Assembly: GCA_025751475.1 (NCBI GenBank)
Contig: JAOWLD010000004.1
Coordinates: 124,001 to 188,000, forward strand
Direction of reading: 5' to 3'
DNA from: Rhodobacteraceae bacterium XHP0102
GTDB lineage: Bacteria > Pseudomonadota > Alphaproteobacteria > Rhodobacterales > Rhodobacteraceae
Length of the DNA: 64,000 nucleotides
Each line of letters begins with the position of its first letter. Within the stretch, counting starts at the first letter, position 1. Made by a program: the position numbers and the translations under genes. Below the pieces are notes generated by a model. The model did not search any database and was not told the DNA's origin. It saw only the letters and a list, made by a program, of their open reading frames with translations. Shown here in pieces: positions 25,974 through 35,742 of the stretch.

Positions 25974-27380
25974 ATGTTCTCACGATATAAAAAACCACAA
26001 ATGGACGGGGCGGCTGCCGTCACGCAACCGCAAGCATTGGCAGCGGCGCAGGCAACGATTGTGCCTCCGAAACCTGCCGCGCAACCAATCGAGGACGAGC
26101 GCGACCAGAAACGCCGCGCGCGCCTTGATGAACTGAAAAGCGAATTGCATCATCGTATTCTGGATAATCTTAATCTCGCGGCATTGGACACAGCGCAACC
26201 GCAGGAATTGCGCGCAGAGATTAACGCGATTGCCTCCGAAGAACTGGGCGCAATGGGGGTATTGCTGAACCGCGAGGATCGCCAGACAATCCAAGAGGAG
26301 CTGTTTGACGAGGTGATGGGCCTTGGCCCGTTGGAGCCGCTTTTGCGCGATGACACAATTGCGGATATTCTGGTCAATGGTCCAAACCGCGTCTTTATTG
26401 AACGCGGTGGTCGCTTGGAGCTTAGCTCGGTGCGCTTCAAGGATGAAAAGCATCTGTTCCGCATTATCGATAAAATCGTGTCTGCTGTGGGTCGGCGCGT
26501 GGACGAATCCACCCCCTATGTGGACGCGCGCTTGAAAGATGGCTCTCGTTTTAACGCGATGGTGCCGCCCGTTGCGGTGGATGGCAGCCTTGTGTCGATC
26601 CGTAAATTCAAAAAAGAAAAGCTGAAAATTGATGATTTGATCAGTTTTGGCGCATTCTCGGACGACATGGCCAAATATTTAGAGGCGGCCGTGGCCACGC
26701 GCCTCAATGTGATTGTCTCTGGTGGGACGGGTTCGGGGAAAACGACCACGCTTAACGCGTTGTCTTCGTTCATCGACAACAAAGAGCGAATTTTGACCAT
26801 CGAAGATACGGCCGAATTGCAGCTGCAGCAGGTTCACGTGGGCCGCATGGAAAGCCGCCCACCCAATATCGAAGGCAAGGGCGCAGTCACCCAGCGTGAT
26901 TGTCTGCGCAACGCGCTGCGGATGCGACCTGATCGGATCATCGTGGGGGAAACCCGTGGTGAGGAAGTCATCGATATGTTGCAGGCTATGAACACGGGCC
27001 ATGATGGATCGATGACCACCATCCACGCCAACAATGCCCGCGATGCGGTCAGCCGCTTGGAAAATATGATCGCGATGGCGGGTATTGATATGCCGCTCAA
27101 GGCGGCGCGTGCGCAGATCGCCAGCGCGGTCAACCTGATCGTGCAGGCGTCCCGCTTGCAAGATGGCAGCCGCCGGATGGTTTCCATAACCGAGATTACG
27201 GGGATGGAGGGCGAGATTGTCTCGATGCAGGAGGTGTTTCGGTATCAACGTCTCGGCCTCGAGCCGAACGGCAAGATCATTGGCCGCTTCACAGGGTGCG
27301 GTGTGCGCTCCCATTTCTCGGAACGGTTCCGTCAATGGGGCTATGAGCTTCCACCCGAAATATATGAACCTGCGGTTTAG
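25974..27380 (+). CDS. cpaF: Pilus assembly ATPase CpaF/TadA
   Basis: A 468-residue hexameric secretion ATPase of the VirB11/TadA type. Walker [10 protein letters not shown] is at 250-258, the Asp box follows as [12 protein letters not shown], and [15 protein letters not shown] supplies the His box. A basic, partly disordered N-terminus precedes the N-terminal domain. It hydrolyses ATP to power Flp pilus extrusion together with TadB/TadC. ATG 25974 is chosen over TTG 25968 because GGGGTTGGGG lies just upstream. Confidence 0.96.
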   Translation: MFSRYKKPQMDGAAAVTQPQALAAAQATIVPPKPAAQPIEDERDQKRRARLDELKSELHHRILDNLNLAALDTAQPQELRAEINAIASEELGAMGVLLNREDRQTIQEELFDEVMGLGPLEPLLRDDTIADILVNGPNRVFIERGGRLELSSVRFKDEKHLFRIIDKIVSAVGRRVDESTPYVDARLKDGSRFNAMVPPVAVDGSLVSIRKFKKEKLKIDDLISFGAFSDDMAKYLEAAVATRLNVIVSGGTGSGKTTTLNALSSFIDNKERILTIEDTAELQLQQVHVGRMESRPPNIEGKGAVTQRDCLRNALRMRPDRIIVGETRGEEVIDMLQAMNTGHDGSMTTIHANNARDAVSRLENMIAMAGIDMPLKAARAQIASAVNLIVQASRLQDGSRRMVSITEITGMEGEIVSMQEVFRYQRLGLEPNGKIIGRFTGCGVRSHFSERFRQWGYELPPEIYEPAV

Positions 27381-27406
27381 GCCTTGGATGCAAAGGGGAT
27401 AAAATC

Positions 27407-28375
27407 ATGCAATTCACGGTCGAAACGCTGATCTATATCGGGATTTTCACGGGCACATTGTTGTTTGTGGGCGGGCTGTATTTGGTTGCCTTTGGCGCGA
27501 CCCTAACCAAAGCCGCACGGTTCAATCGCCGTGTGGCCATGTTGGAGGCGGGAAAAACCCGTCAGGATGTTCTGAACACCCTGCGTAGAGAAATCAATAA
27601 ACAAGGGCGCACGGGAAAAATCCCGTTTCTCAGCGGTCTGATGCTGCTCAGTCGCCGCGCCAATTTGAACCTCACATTAAAGGTGTTGGTGGCGGCCATC
27701 TTGGGCCTAGCGGTGGCGGTTTTTGCGGCCTTGAGTGTGTTCACCGAATTGGGCGTGTTAGTGAAACTCATTGTTGGTCTCGTCTGTGGCGGGTTTGCCG
27801 TTCATGCGTTTATTTCCAACAAGGCGAAGGCGCGCCTGAGGATGATTGAAGAGCAACTTCCAGACGCGGTGGAATTGCTTGTCCGCAGTCTTCGTGTGGG
27901 GCATCCGTTCAGCGCCGCACTTGCCGCGATCACCGAAGAAATCCCAGACCCGCTTGGCACGGAATTGGGTCTGATTGCCGATGAGGCGGCCTATGGCGGC
28001 GATATTGCACAAGGTTTGGCTGATCTGGCGGAGCGTCTGGACAATCAAGATCTGCGCTTCTTGGCCGTCTCGGTTTCGATCTCGCAAACGTCAGGTGGCA
28101 ATCTTGCGGATGTTCTGGATGGCCTCGGCAAGGTCATCCGCGCGCGATTCAAACTGTTTCGCCGCGTCCAAGCGATCACCTCTGAGGCCAAGTTTTCGGG
28201 AAAATTTCTCTCAAGTTTTCCTGCTTTGATGCTGGTGGCGCTGCATTTGATGAAGCCTGACTATTTCGATGGGATCAAAGAGAGCAGCTATTTCATTCCA
28301 GGCGCTTTGCTCGTTTTCGCCCTGATGGGGGTAAACGTGTTTTTCATGAAAATGATGGTCAACATCAAAGTATAA
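27407..28375 (+). CDS. tadB: Flp pilus inner-membrane protein TadB
   Basis: A 322-residue GspF-type membrane protein. One N-terminal helix (IYIGIFTGTLLFVGGLYLV), a central T2SSF domain (EEQLPDAVELLVRSLRVGHPF) and two C-terminal helices are visible. It forms the platform with TadC on which the CpaF motor works. Located 26 bases after cpaF, 12 before tadC, in one operon. Confidence 0.93.
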   Translation: MQFTVETLIYIGIFTGTLLFVGGLYLVAFGATLTKAARFNRRVAMLEAGKTRQDVLNTLRREINKQGRTGKIPFLSGLMLLSRRANLNLTLKVLVAAILGLAVAVFAALSVFTELGVLVKLIVGLVCGGFAVHAFISNKAKARLRMIEEQLPDAVELLVRSLRVGHPFSAALAAITEEIPDPLGTELGLIADEAAYGGDIAQGLADLAERLDNQDLRFLAVSVSISQTSGGNLADVLDGLGKVIRARFKLFRRVQAITSEAKFSGKFLSSFPALMLVALHLMKPDYFDGIKESSYFIPGALLVFALMGVNVFFMKMMVNIKV

Positions 28376-28387
28376 AGGGGCGGGGTT

Positions 28388-29362
28388 ATGTTTGGTCAAA
28401 TCTGGCACAGCTTCTCACGCATGGTCGAAGACTTCATAGGTGATCTTGGGATCATGGCGGTGTTTGGCATCATCGGTGTGATTTTGATCGCACTCTCTTT
28501 GCCATTGTTGCTGGTGAAGCCCAAGGATCGCTTTCAAAAGCTTGACCTGCGCGTGAAGTCAGAAGCTCCCGCACAAGGTCAGCCGCGGGCATTGCGCCTC
28601 ACCAACAGCGACAATCGCCTTGACCGCTATAAGCAATTTCTCGAACCCACAGATGCCAAAGAATTAGACGCAACCCGGATGAAGCTGATCCGCGCGGGTT
28701 ATCGCAACCGCGATGCCGTGCGCAATTTTCACTTTGCGCAATTTGCCTTGGGGATTGGTGGTTTGATTTTAGGGCTGATCTATGGCCTTTTCCTAAGCAA
28801 CGGCACGATCCAAATGATCTCCCTCAGCGTGATTGTGCCAGGATGTATCGGCTATATGTTGCCCAAATACATCGTGACCAAGCGCGTCCAGTCGCGGATG
28901 GAGGAGGTGATTTACGGCTTCCCCGATACGCTCGATCTGATGCTTGTCTGTGTCGAGGCAGGACAATCCTTGGACCAAGCGATTGTGCGTGTCTCCAAGG
29001 AGTTGCGCTCGGCCTATCCTGCTTTGGCGGATGAGTTGGAGATCGTGGCCTATGAGTTGAAAGCAGGCAAAGATCGCCCCACCGTGTTGCGGGATTTCGC
29101 GCATCGGGTGGATGTGCAGGATGTGCGCAGCTTTGTGACCACCTTGATCCAATCCACAAACTACGGCTCTTCGATTTCCGAGGCGATCCGCGTGTTCTCT
29201 GATGAGATGCGCGACAAGCGTGTGATGCGCGCCGAAGAGCGGGCCAATAAACTGCCCACCAAATTGACCCTCGGCACGATGATGTTTTGCCTACCGCCTT
29301 TGCTTCTGATCCTTATTGGACCAGCGGTTTACGACATTTTGCAAAATTTTGGTGGCGGTTGA
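28388..29362 (+). CDS. tadC: Flp pilus inner-membrane protein TadC
   Basis: A 324-residue GspF-type protein with helices near residues 20-42, 118-160 and at the C-terminus, and the T2SSF core YGFPDTLDLMLVCVEAGQSL. It pairs with TadB as the second platform protein. The gene ends 4 bases before the TPR lipoprotein start, so expression is tightly linked. Confidence 0.93.
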   Translation: MFGQIWHSFSRMVEDFIGDLGIMAVFGIIGVILIALSLPLLLVKPKDRFQKLDLRVKSEAPAQGQPRALRLTNSDNRLDRYKQFLEPTDAKELDATRMKLIRAGYRNRDAVRNFHFAQFALGIGGLILGLIYGLFLSNGTIQMISLSVIVPGCIGYMLPKYIVTKRVQSRMEEVIYGFPDTLDLMLVCVEAGQSLDQAIVRVSKELRSAYPALADELEIVAYELKAGKDRPTVLRDFAHRVDVQDVRSFVTTLIQSTNYGSSISEAIRVFSDEMRDKRVMRAEERANKLPTKLTLGTMMFCLPPLLLILIGPAVYDILQNFGGG

Positions 29363-29366
29363 GGGC

Positions 29367-29936
29367 ATGGGCACGCGGCGTTTTGGCCTTCTGGCAATAT
29401 GGGCAGTTTTCGCCCTTGCAGGGTGCGGCGACCCGATCGAGAGCCAACTTGAGGCGCGGGCAGAGCGTGCGGTGATTGATCCATCAGGCGAGGCTGTGGA
29501 TGGTCTGACAGTGGGGCATCGCCTTATGGAAGCAGGGGAATATGATCTCGCCTTGCGCGCCTATTATCGCGCGGCAGGCGCGCAGGGCCTCACCGCGGAT
29601 GTTATGAGCGCTATTGGCTCTGCCAATTTGCGCTTGGGTCGCTTGGGGCAGGCCGAAGAGGGTTTGCGCCAAGCGATTGATCTGGATGAAACCTTTGCCG
29701 CGGCATGGAACAATCTGGGTGTTGTCCTGATGGAGCAGGGCGATTACGGGCAGGCCCGCCGTGTCTTTGAGACCGCCTTTGCATTGGATGGTGGAAAATC
29801 GCCGCCCTTGCGCGAAAATTTACGCTTGGCTATCCAGATGATGGAAAATAATGTATATCAAGAAAATATAAATAACGATGCGTTCGAGTTGGTGCGGCGG
29901 GGTGGTGGCCGATACGAGTTGCTGCAAACCCCCTAA
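29367..29936 (+). CDS. tadD: TPR lipoprotein, TadD-like (first copy)
   Basis: A 189-residue lipoprotein with lipobox ALAGCG and a run of tetratricopeptide repeats (GHRLMEAGEYDLALRAYYRA, then LRQAIDLDETFAAAWNNLG). TadD-type proteins help assemble the tad secretin machine, probably as pilotins or scaffolds. ATG 29367 follows the tadC stop by 4 bases; an upstream ATG at 29316 overlaps tadC and gives no signal peptide. A second TPR lipoprotein gene follows. Confidence 0.85.
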   Translation: MGTRRFGLLAIWAVFALAGCGDPIESQLEARAERAVIDPSGEAVDGLTVGHRLMEAGEYDLALRAYYRAAGAQGLTADVMSAIGSANLRLGRLGQAEEGLRQAIDLDETFAAAWNNLGVVLMEQGDYGQARRVFETAFALDGGKSPPLRENLRLAIQMMENNVYQENINNDAFELVRRGGGRYELLQTP

Positions 29937-29981
29937 ACGCCACTGCATCACGCACGGGCAGTTTGAGATTGGATTTTGGGG

Positions 29982-30833
29982 ATGCGCCTGACCACGGTTC
30001 GGTGGCTGATGCTTGGCTTGGCAGGCCCGCTTTTAGCGGGCTGCGTGGCGCAATCTGGCCAGTCTAATCAAGCGGCTGAGGCCATTGGCGCGGCCAATCT
30101 CAACTCGATCATGCTCAGTTCCGCCGATCCCGAAGATGCGGTGAATTATTTCTCACGCCAAAGCAGCGAGAACCCCAATGACGTCTCTGCCCGCCGAGGC
30201 CTTGCGCAAAGCCTGACGCGGGCGGGACGCGCGGCTGAGGCCGTGGTGATCTGGCGGCAGGTTCTGGCGCACCCTGACACGATTACCGAAGACAGTGTGG
30301 GCTTTGCCGAAGCCCTGATCCGTGCAGGCGCATGGGACGAGGCGCGCGATGTCTTGGATCAAGTTCCCCCCACTTATGAAACCTTCGAGCGTTATCGTCT
30401 TGAGGCCATGTTGGCTGATTACGCACAGGATTGGGGGCGGGCGGATGCCTTCTATGAAACGGCGGCGGGGCTGACCATGCGCCCAGCATCGGTGCTGAAC
30501 AATTGGGGATATTCAAAACTCACCCGTGGCGACAATGAGGAGGCTGAACGCCTCTTTACCGAGGCCATCACCTACGATCCTGCCTTGTTTACCGCGAAGA
30601 ATAATCTGGTTCTTGCCCGTGCCGCACGGGGTGAGTTTTCTCTGCCGCTTGTCAGCATGACCCAAGTGGAGCGCGCGCAGCTTCTTTATACCATGGCTTT
30701 GGCCGCACTCAGGCAAGATCGCATTGATTTAGGGCGTGGCCTTTTGGCTGAGGCGATTGACACACATCCACAATATTTCGAGGCGGCTGTGGCCACGCAG
30801 CGCGCCCTAGACAGCGGGGTTCGCAACCAATGA
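29982..30833 (+). CDS. TPR lipoprotein, TadD-like (second copy)
   Basis: A 283-residue lipoprotein with a signal peptide ending at LLAGCV, followed by TPR-like repeats (SARRGLAQSLTRAGRAAEAV, PASVLNNWGYSKLTRGDNEEA). It is about 95 residues longer than the first copy and shares only the repeat architecture, so it may be a paralogue rather than a simple duplicate. It ends in a 4-base overlap with the prepilin peptidase gene (ATGA), placing it in the tad operon. Confidence 0.83.
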   Translation: MRLTTVRWLMLGLAGPLLAGCVAQSGQSNQAAEAIGAANLNSIMLSSADPEDAVNYFSRQSSENPNDVSARRGLAQSLTRAGRAAEAVVIWRQVLAHPDTITEDSVGFAEALIRAGAWDEARDVLDQVPPTYETFERYRLEAMLADYAQDWGRADAFYETAAGLTMRPASVLNNWGYSKLTRGDNEEAERLFTEAITYDPALFTAKNNLVLARAARGEFSLPLVSMTQVERAQLLYTMALAALRQDRIDLGRGLLAEAIDTHPQYFEAAVATQRALDSGVRNQ

Positions 30834-31333
30834 CACATCTTCTTCAGACCGAGGCCTTGGTTTTTCTCATCTTGGTCGCCCCGCTATGCCTTTATGTGAC
30901 ATGGACAGATCTCAGCCAAATGCGCATCCCAAATATCGCTGTGCTGATCTTGGCCGCTGTTTTCGCCGTTGTAGGCTTGTTTCTTTTGCCGCTTGAGGTT
31001 TACGCCATGCGATGGGTTTGGGCCGTGGTGGTGTTGGCCGTGGGGTTTGTGCTGTCGACCGTTGGACCCGTGGCGATAGGGGCGGGGGATGCAAAATTTG
31101 CCGCCGCGCTGACGCTGTTCATTGCTGCGGGTGACGGGGGGCGTTTCTTGACGCTGTTTGCGGGCGTCTTGTTGGCCTCATGGATGATCCATCGCCTCGC
31201 GCGGAAAATTCCCGCTATTCGCAATGCCGCCCCCGATTGGGTCAGTTGGGAAAGCGGTAAATTGTTTCCCATGGGCGTGGCTTTGGCGGGCACGTTGATC
31301 CTATACCTCGCCTTGGGCGCAGCCGCTATGTGA
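30830..31333 (+). CDS. cpaA: Type IV prepilin peptidase CpaA/TadV
   Basis: A 167-residue A24-family aspartic membrane protease of the short type lacking the N-methylase domain. The first catalytic aspartate is in WTDLSQMRIPN and the second in the GxGD motif GAGDAKF; about five hydrophobic helices surround them. It cleaves the pilin leader. It is coupled by ATGA to the second TPR lipoprotein and is the last gene of the locus. Confidence 0.9.
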   Translation: MTHLLQTEALVFLILVAPLCLYVTWTDLSQMRIPNIAVLILAAVFAVVGLFLLPLEVYAMRWVWAVVVLAVGFVLSTVGPVAIGAGDAKFAAALTLFIAAGDGGRFLTLFAGVLLASWMIHRLARKIPAIRNAAPDWVSWESGKLFPMGVALAGTLILYLALGAAAM

Positions 31334-31375
31334 TCTCGGAGTGGACGCGCGCGCTGTCTGATCTATCATCGGGCT

Positions 31376-33781
31376 ATGGATCGATTGCCGCCCCAAATTT
31401 CTGATTGGTTCACTGCGCGCGGCTGGCAGCCCCACCCGCATCAAAGAGCCATGTTGGCGGCCACCTCCCACGCCCAAGTGTTGATTGCCCCCACGGGTGC
31501 GGGCAAGACCTTGTCAGGTTTTTTGCCGACATTTGTTGATTTGATCGCAGGGCCGCAGGAAGGGCTGCACACTCTCTATATCTCGCCTTTGAAGGCACTT
31601 GCGGCCGATATCAGGCGCAATCTTGAGGTGCCCGTGGCGGAAATGGGCCTCTCAATTCGCATCGAGGATCGCACAGGCGACACCTCCGCACATATGCGCC
31701 GCCGCCAACGTGTGGACCCACCGCAGATTTTGCTAACCACGCCTGAATCGCTTGCGCTGCTTTTGTCCTATCCTGAGGCGGAGCGGATATTTTCAGGCGT
31801 GAAGCGGGTCATTTTGGATGAGGTGCACGCGCTTATTGACAGCAAACGGGGTGATCAATTGATGCTCTGCCTTGCGCGCCTGTTGCGTTTTGCGCCTCAG
31901 ATGACCCGCGTTGGCCTCTCGGCAACAGTGAAAGACCCCACGCAAATAGCGGCTTATCTCGCCCCCGAAGGAGGGGCGGAGGTGATCATGGCCCCACAAG
32001 GCCCCGCGCCTGACATCTCCATTCTCGAGCCAGACATCCCGCCGCCTTGGGCGGGGGGTGGGGGGCGTTATGGCGTGGAGGCCGTCTATGACCAGATCAA
32101 GCGCCACCGCGCCACGCTGATCTTTCACAACACCCGCGCCAATGCTGAACTGTTCTTTCACGCGTTGTGGCAGGTGAATGAGGACAGTTTGCCGATTGGC
32201 ATCCATCACGGGGCGCTCTCGCGGGAGGCACGCGCCAAAGTGGAGGCCGCGATGAGCGAAGGGCAGTTGCGCGCCATCGTCTGCACAGGCAGCCTTGATC
32301 TCGGAATCGACTGGGGTGATGTTGATCTCGTGATCCAGATCGGAGCGCCCAAAGAGGTCAAACGCTTGGTCCAGCGTATTGGCCGCGCAGGGCATCGTTT
32401 TGATCTGGCCTCCAAGGCGCGCATTTTGCCCGCAAACAGATTTGAATATCTCGAATGCCAAGCGGCCCTTGAGGCGGTTCACGATCAGGGGCTTGAGGAT
32501 GATCCCATTCGGCCCGGTGGTTTGGATGTTTTGTGCCAGCATATCCTCATTTGTGCCTCTGCGGGGCCAATCTGCCCCGATGATCTCTTTGCCGAGGTCA
32601 AGCGGGCTGCGCCCTATGCAGGTCTGAGCCGCACGGCCTTTGATCGCGCGTTAGAGTTCTGCGCAACGGGCGGTTATGCACTGCGCGCCTATGATCGCTG
32701 GCAGCGGTTGATCGCCCGCGCAGATGGCACATGGGCCTTGCGTGACCCGCGGGCCGCGTCTCGTATTCGCCAAAATATCGGCACCATCATTGAAACGGAT
32801 CGCCTCAAGGTGCGCATGGCCAAACGCCGTGGCGGCGCGCCCTTGGGGGAGGTTGAAGAAAATTTTGCCGCACAACTGCGCCAAGGCGACAGTTTTCTGA
32901 TCGGTGGTCAAATCGTGCGCTATGAGGGAATGCGCGAATTGGTGGTGGAGGTCAGCCCAAGCCCGCAAAAGCGGCCCAAAATTGCCACCTTCATGGGCAC
33001 TAAATTTGCCACATCGCTGCAATTGTCGGATCGCATTCTGGCGCGTTTGGAGAGCCGCGATTGGCGGGGTCTTCCGCCACATATTGCAGAATGGCTGGAT
33101 CATCAGGCGCGTATCTCGCGCCTGCCACAGCATGACCGATTGCTGGTGGAAACATACCCCCATGAGGGGCGCGCGCATCTGTGTGTGCATGGTTTTGCAG
33201 GGCGCAATGCACAGCAGACCTTGGGCCTTGTCTTGACCCATCGTATGGATCAAATGGGCCTTGCCCCGATGGGCTTTGTGGCCAATGATTATGCCACCCT
33301 GATTTGGGGCATTGACCCGATTGATGACCCAAAGCCATTGTTTGCACCTGATCTGTTGCGTGCGGCCTTTGATGGGTGGCTGTCAGAAAATGCAGTGATG
33401 AAGCGCAGTTTCAAGGCGGTTGCGCTGATCTCTGGCCTGATCGAGCGCAATGTGAACGGCACCAAGAAAACAGGGCGGCAGGCGGTGTTTTCTTCGGATA
33501 TCCTGTATGACACGTTACGCAAATATGATCCGGATCATATTCTTTTGGAGATGACGCGCCACGAGGCCCTGCGCGGCTTGGTCGATTTTGGTCGCATTGA
33601 AGAGATGCTTGCGCGTGTCGGCGGGCGCATTGATCATGTGGCGTTGCCGCGTGTCAGCCCCTTTGCTGCGCCGCTGTTGCTGGAGGCGGGACGCATCCCC
33701 GTGCATGGTGCCGCCGATCAACGCCTGTTGGAGGAAGAAGCCGCCAAATTCCTGCCGCAAGCTGCGCTTGGACACGGATAG
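31376..33781 (+). CDS. Ligase-associated DNA damage response DEXH helicase (Lhr-type)
   Basis: An 801-residue superfamily 2 helicase. Walker A APTGAGKT is at 38-45, DEVH at 148-151, SAT in motif III, and a C-terminal Lhr-specific region follows (LGEVEENFAAQLRQGDSFLIGG). The length matches the short ligase-associated Lhr group found next to a phosphoesterase, an exonuclease and an ATP-dependent ligase. It unwinds DNA 3'-5' in repair. PdeM follows on the same strand; no ligase or exonuclease gene is in this window. Confidence 0.93.
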   Translation: MDRLPPQISDWFTARGWQPHPHQRAMLAATSHAQVLIAPTGAGKTLSGFLPTFVDLIAGPQEGLHTLYISPLKALAADIRRNLEVPVAEMGLSIRIEDRTGDTSAHMRRRQRVDPPQILLTTPESLALLLSYPEAERIFSGVKRVILDEVHALIDSKRGDQLMLCLARLLRFAPQMTRVGLSATVKDPTQIAAYLAPEGGAEVIMAPQGPAPDISILEPDIPPPWAGGGGRYGVEAVYDQIKRHRATLIFHNTRANAELFFHALWQVNEDSLPIGIHHGALSREARAKVEAAMSEGQLRAIVCTGSLDLGIDWGDVDLVIQIGAPKEVKRLVQRIGRAGHRFDLASKARILPANRFEYLECQAALEAVHDQGLEDDPIRPGGLDVLCQHILICASAGPICPDDLFAEVKRAAPYAGLSRTAFDRALEFCATGGYALRAYDRWQRLIARADGTWALRDPRAASRIRQNIGTIIETDRLKVRMAKRRGGAPLGEVEENFAAQLRQGDSFLIGGQIVRYEGMRELVVEVSPSPQKRPKIATFMGTKFATSLQLSDRILARLESRDWRGLPPHIAEWLDHQARISRLPQHDRLLVETYPHEGRAHLCVHGFAGRNAQQTLGLVLTHRMDQMGLAPMGFVANDYATLIWGIDPIDDPKPLFAPDLLRAAFDGWLSENAVMKRSFKAVALISGLIERNVNGTKKTGRQAVFSSDILYDTLRKYDPDHILLEMTRHEALRGLVDFGRIEEMLARVGGRIDHVALPRVSPFAAPLLLEAGRIPVHGAADQRLLEEEAAKFLPQAALGHG

Positions 33782-33821
33782 GGGCTTGCCCGTCATGCGG
33801 GCTTGGCGCATCAATATCTCC

Positions 33822-34496
33822 ATGCAAAACCACCTTGAATTCACCTTTGGATCAGAGCGCCTTTTGGCCACGCGGCAAGGCGCGCTCTATTGGCCGAAGG
33901 CGGATATTTTGGTTGTTTCTGATTTGCATCTTGGCAAGGCAGAGCGCATGGCGCGGCGCGGTGCAGGGCTGTTGCCGCCCTATGACACGCCCGAGACCCT
34001 TGCCCGATTGTCCGAAGAGATCACGCTCTATGACCCTGCCACCGTGATTTGCTTGGGCGACAGTTTCGATGATCTGGAAGCGGCGCGAAACCTGTCCCCC
34101 TATCTGGCGCGGCGCTTGGGGCCGATGCAAGCAGGGCGCAGGTGGATTTGGGTTTTGGGCAATCACGATGCAGGCCCCGTGAACCTATCGGGCGAGCATT
34201 TAGATGATGTCGAAGTCGCGCCTTTCGTGCTGCGCCACATTGCCCAAACCGATTTGCCCTCAACGGCCTTTGAGATTTCAGGACATTACCACCCCAAGTT
34301 GCGCATATCTGCACGCGGGCGCAGCCTGTCGCGGCCTGCATTTTTAATGGATCACCATCGCCTGATCTTGCCTGCCTTCGGCGCTTATACGGGCGGTCTT
34401 TGGGTGGATGATCCCGCTTTTGACGCAGTTATTGGTTCAGGCGCGCAGGCGATTGCCTTGGGACAACCGCCTGTTTTGATGCCCCTTAAGCGGTAA
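33822..34496 (+). CDS. pdeM: Ligase-associated DNA damage response phosphoesterase PdeM
   Basis: A 224-residue metallophosphatase. Metal-binding motifs appear in order: [29 protein letters not shown] and GHYHPKL. PdeM is the calcineurin-like nuclease/phosphoesterase partner of the ligase-associated Lhr helicase. ATG 33822 fits the family N-terminus; an ATG at 33795 would add 9 residues. It overlaps folD tail-to-tail by 11 bases (34486-34496). Confidence 0.9.
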   Translation: MQNHLEFTFGSERLLATRQGALYWPKADILVVSDLHLGKAERMARRGAGLLPPYDTPETLARLSEEITLYDPATVICLGDSFDDLEAARNLSPYLARRLGPMQAGRRWIWVLGNHDAGPVNLSGEHLDDVEVAPFVLRHIAQTDLPSTAFEISGHYHPKLRISARGRSLSRPAFLMDHHRLILPAFGAYTGGLWVDDPAFDAVIGSGAQAIALGQPPVLMPLKR

Positions 34497-35379
34497 GTCC
34501 CTCGGGTTCGGATAGGCCATGGCTGCGGGCGCAAGCGGTCAGCGTATTGGCCAAGAGACAAGCAATGGTCATTGGACCCACACCACCTGGCACAGGTGTA
34601 ATGGCGCCCGCTTGCGCGGCGCAGCTGTCAAAATGGCAATCGCCAACGAGGCGGGTTTTGCCCGCGCCCGCATCGATACGGTTGATGCCGACGTCAATAA
34701 CTGTGGCCCCTTTCTTCACGAAATCGCCCGTGATCATCTCAGGTCGACCAACGGCGGCCACCAGAATATCTGCGCCACGACAGATCGTGGGTAGATCCTT
34801 GCTGCGGGAATGCGCGATGGTGACTGTGCAACTGTCACCAAGCAAAAGCTGCGCCATGGGTTTGCCCACAATATTGGAGCGTCCCACGACCACCGCGTTC
34901 AATCCTGACAGGCTGCCATGGTGATCGCGCAGCATCATCAAACATCCCAAAGGTGTGCAAGGCACCATAGATTTCTGCCCCGTGCCCAATAGACCCACAT
35001 TCGAGATATGAAACCCATCCACGTCCTTGGCGGGGTCAATCGCGTTGATCACCAACGCGCTGTCGATATGGTCGGGCAAGGGCAGCTGCACCAAGATGCC
35101 ATGCACTGCAGGATCGGTATTCAGTCGCGCAATCAGGGCCAACAAATCCCCTTCATGGGTCTCGGCGGGCAAACGGTGCTCGAAACTGTTCATGCCAACT
35201 TCAACGGTGGAGGCGTGTTTGTTTTTGACATAAACGCGGCTGGCAGGGTCATCGCCAACCAAAACCACGGCCAGACCAGGGGTCATGGCATGACGTTCTT
35301 TCATGGTTGCCACATGGGCGGCAACGTCACGGCGCACACGGGCCGCGAAGGCTTTGCCATCAATGATTTTTGCGGTCAT
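34486..35379 (-). CDS. folD: Bifunctional methylenetetrahydrofolate dehydrogenase / cyclohydrolase
   Basis: A 297-residue FolD. Signatures include [20 protein letters not shown] with the catalytic lysine, [10 protein letters not shown], and [15 protein letters not shown] for NADP binding; PGGVGPMT closes the pocket. It interconverts 5,10-methylene- and 10-formyl-tetrahydrofolate. Start ATG 35379 comes one base after the chorismate mutase stop; an AAGAAAGG ribosome site lies upstream. It works with Fhs, encoded upstream, in C1 transfer. Confidence 0.96.
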   Translation of the reverse strand: MTAKIIDGKAFAARVRRDVAAHVATMKERHAMTPGLAVVLVGDDPASRVYVKNKHASTVEVGMNSFEHRLPAETHEGDLLALIARLNTDPAVHGILVQLPLPDHIDSALVINAIDPAKDVDGFHISNVGLLGTGQKSMVPCTPLGCLMMLRDHHGSLSGLNAVVVGRSNIVGKPMAQLLLGDSCTVTIAHSRSKDLPTICRGADILVAAVGRPEMITGDFVKKGATVIDVGINRIDAGAGKTRLVGDCHFDSCAAQAGAITPVPGGVGPMTIACLLANTLTACARSHGLSEPEGLTA

Positions 35380-35380
35380 T

Positions 35381-35680
35381 TTATTGGCCTTTCTTAAAAA
35401 ACGCTTCTTCACGGGCAATCGCCGCTTCGATCAAGAGGCGCCACATATCGACATAGGGTTGAGGCTCCAGCCCCGCATTTTCGGCATGACGCGCGATATT
35501 TGACAGAACCTCATCCACACGATCATTCAGACGGGCAGGCAATCCATCGCGCGTTTTGATTTTGGCTGCGGCATCAATATAGGCGACCCGCTGTGCCAAA
35601 AGCGCCATCAAGGCTGCGTCCAGACGATCAATTTCTGCGCGAATATCGGTCATGTTCTGGCAGTCTTGTGGCGATTTCAT
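35381..35680 (-). CDS. Chorismate mutase (AroQ class)
   Basis: A 99-residue all-helical AroQ domain. [19 protein letters not shown] contains the conserved acidic/arginine pattern, followed by [11 protein letters not shown], and near the end AIAREEAFF. It converts chorismate to prephenate on the way to phenylalanine and tyrosine, or acts as an isochorismate pyruvate lyase-like relative. The ATG at 35680 is the first plausible start; an ATG at 35656 would give a shorter form. folD follows after one base. Confidence 0.88.
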   Translation of the reverse strand: MKSPQDCQNMTDIRAEIDRLDAALMALLAQRVAYIDAAAKIKTRDGLPARLNDRVDEVLSNIARHAENAGLEPQPYVDMWRLLIEAAIAREEAFFKKGQ

Positions 35681-35700
35681 TGCATCTACCCCCGTTTGCG

Positions 35701-35726
35701 TTTGGCGGGGTGATACCCCCGCCAAA
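35701..35726. other. Inverted repeat between fhs and the chorismate mutase gene
   Basis: A 10-bp stem (35701-35710 with 35717-35726) with a 6-base loop lies in the 62-base gap. On the minus strand there is no T tract downstream, so it is a weak terminator at best and the genes may still be co-transcribed. Confidence 0.4.
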
Positions 35727-35742
35727 GCGGTGCAGCAAGGGA

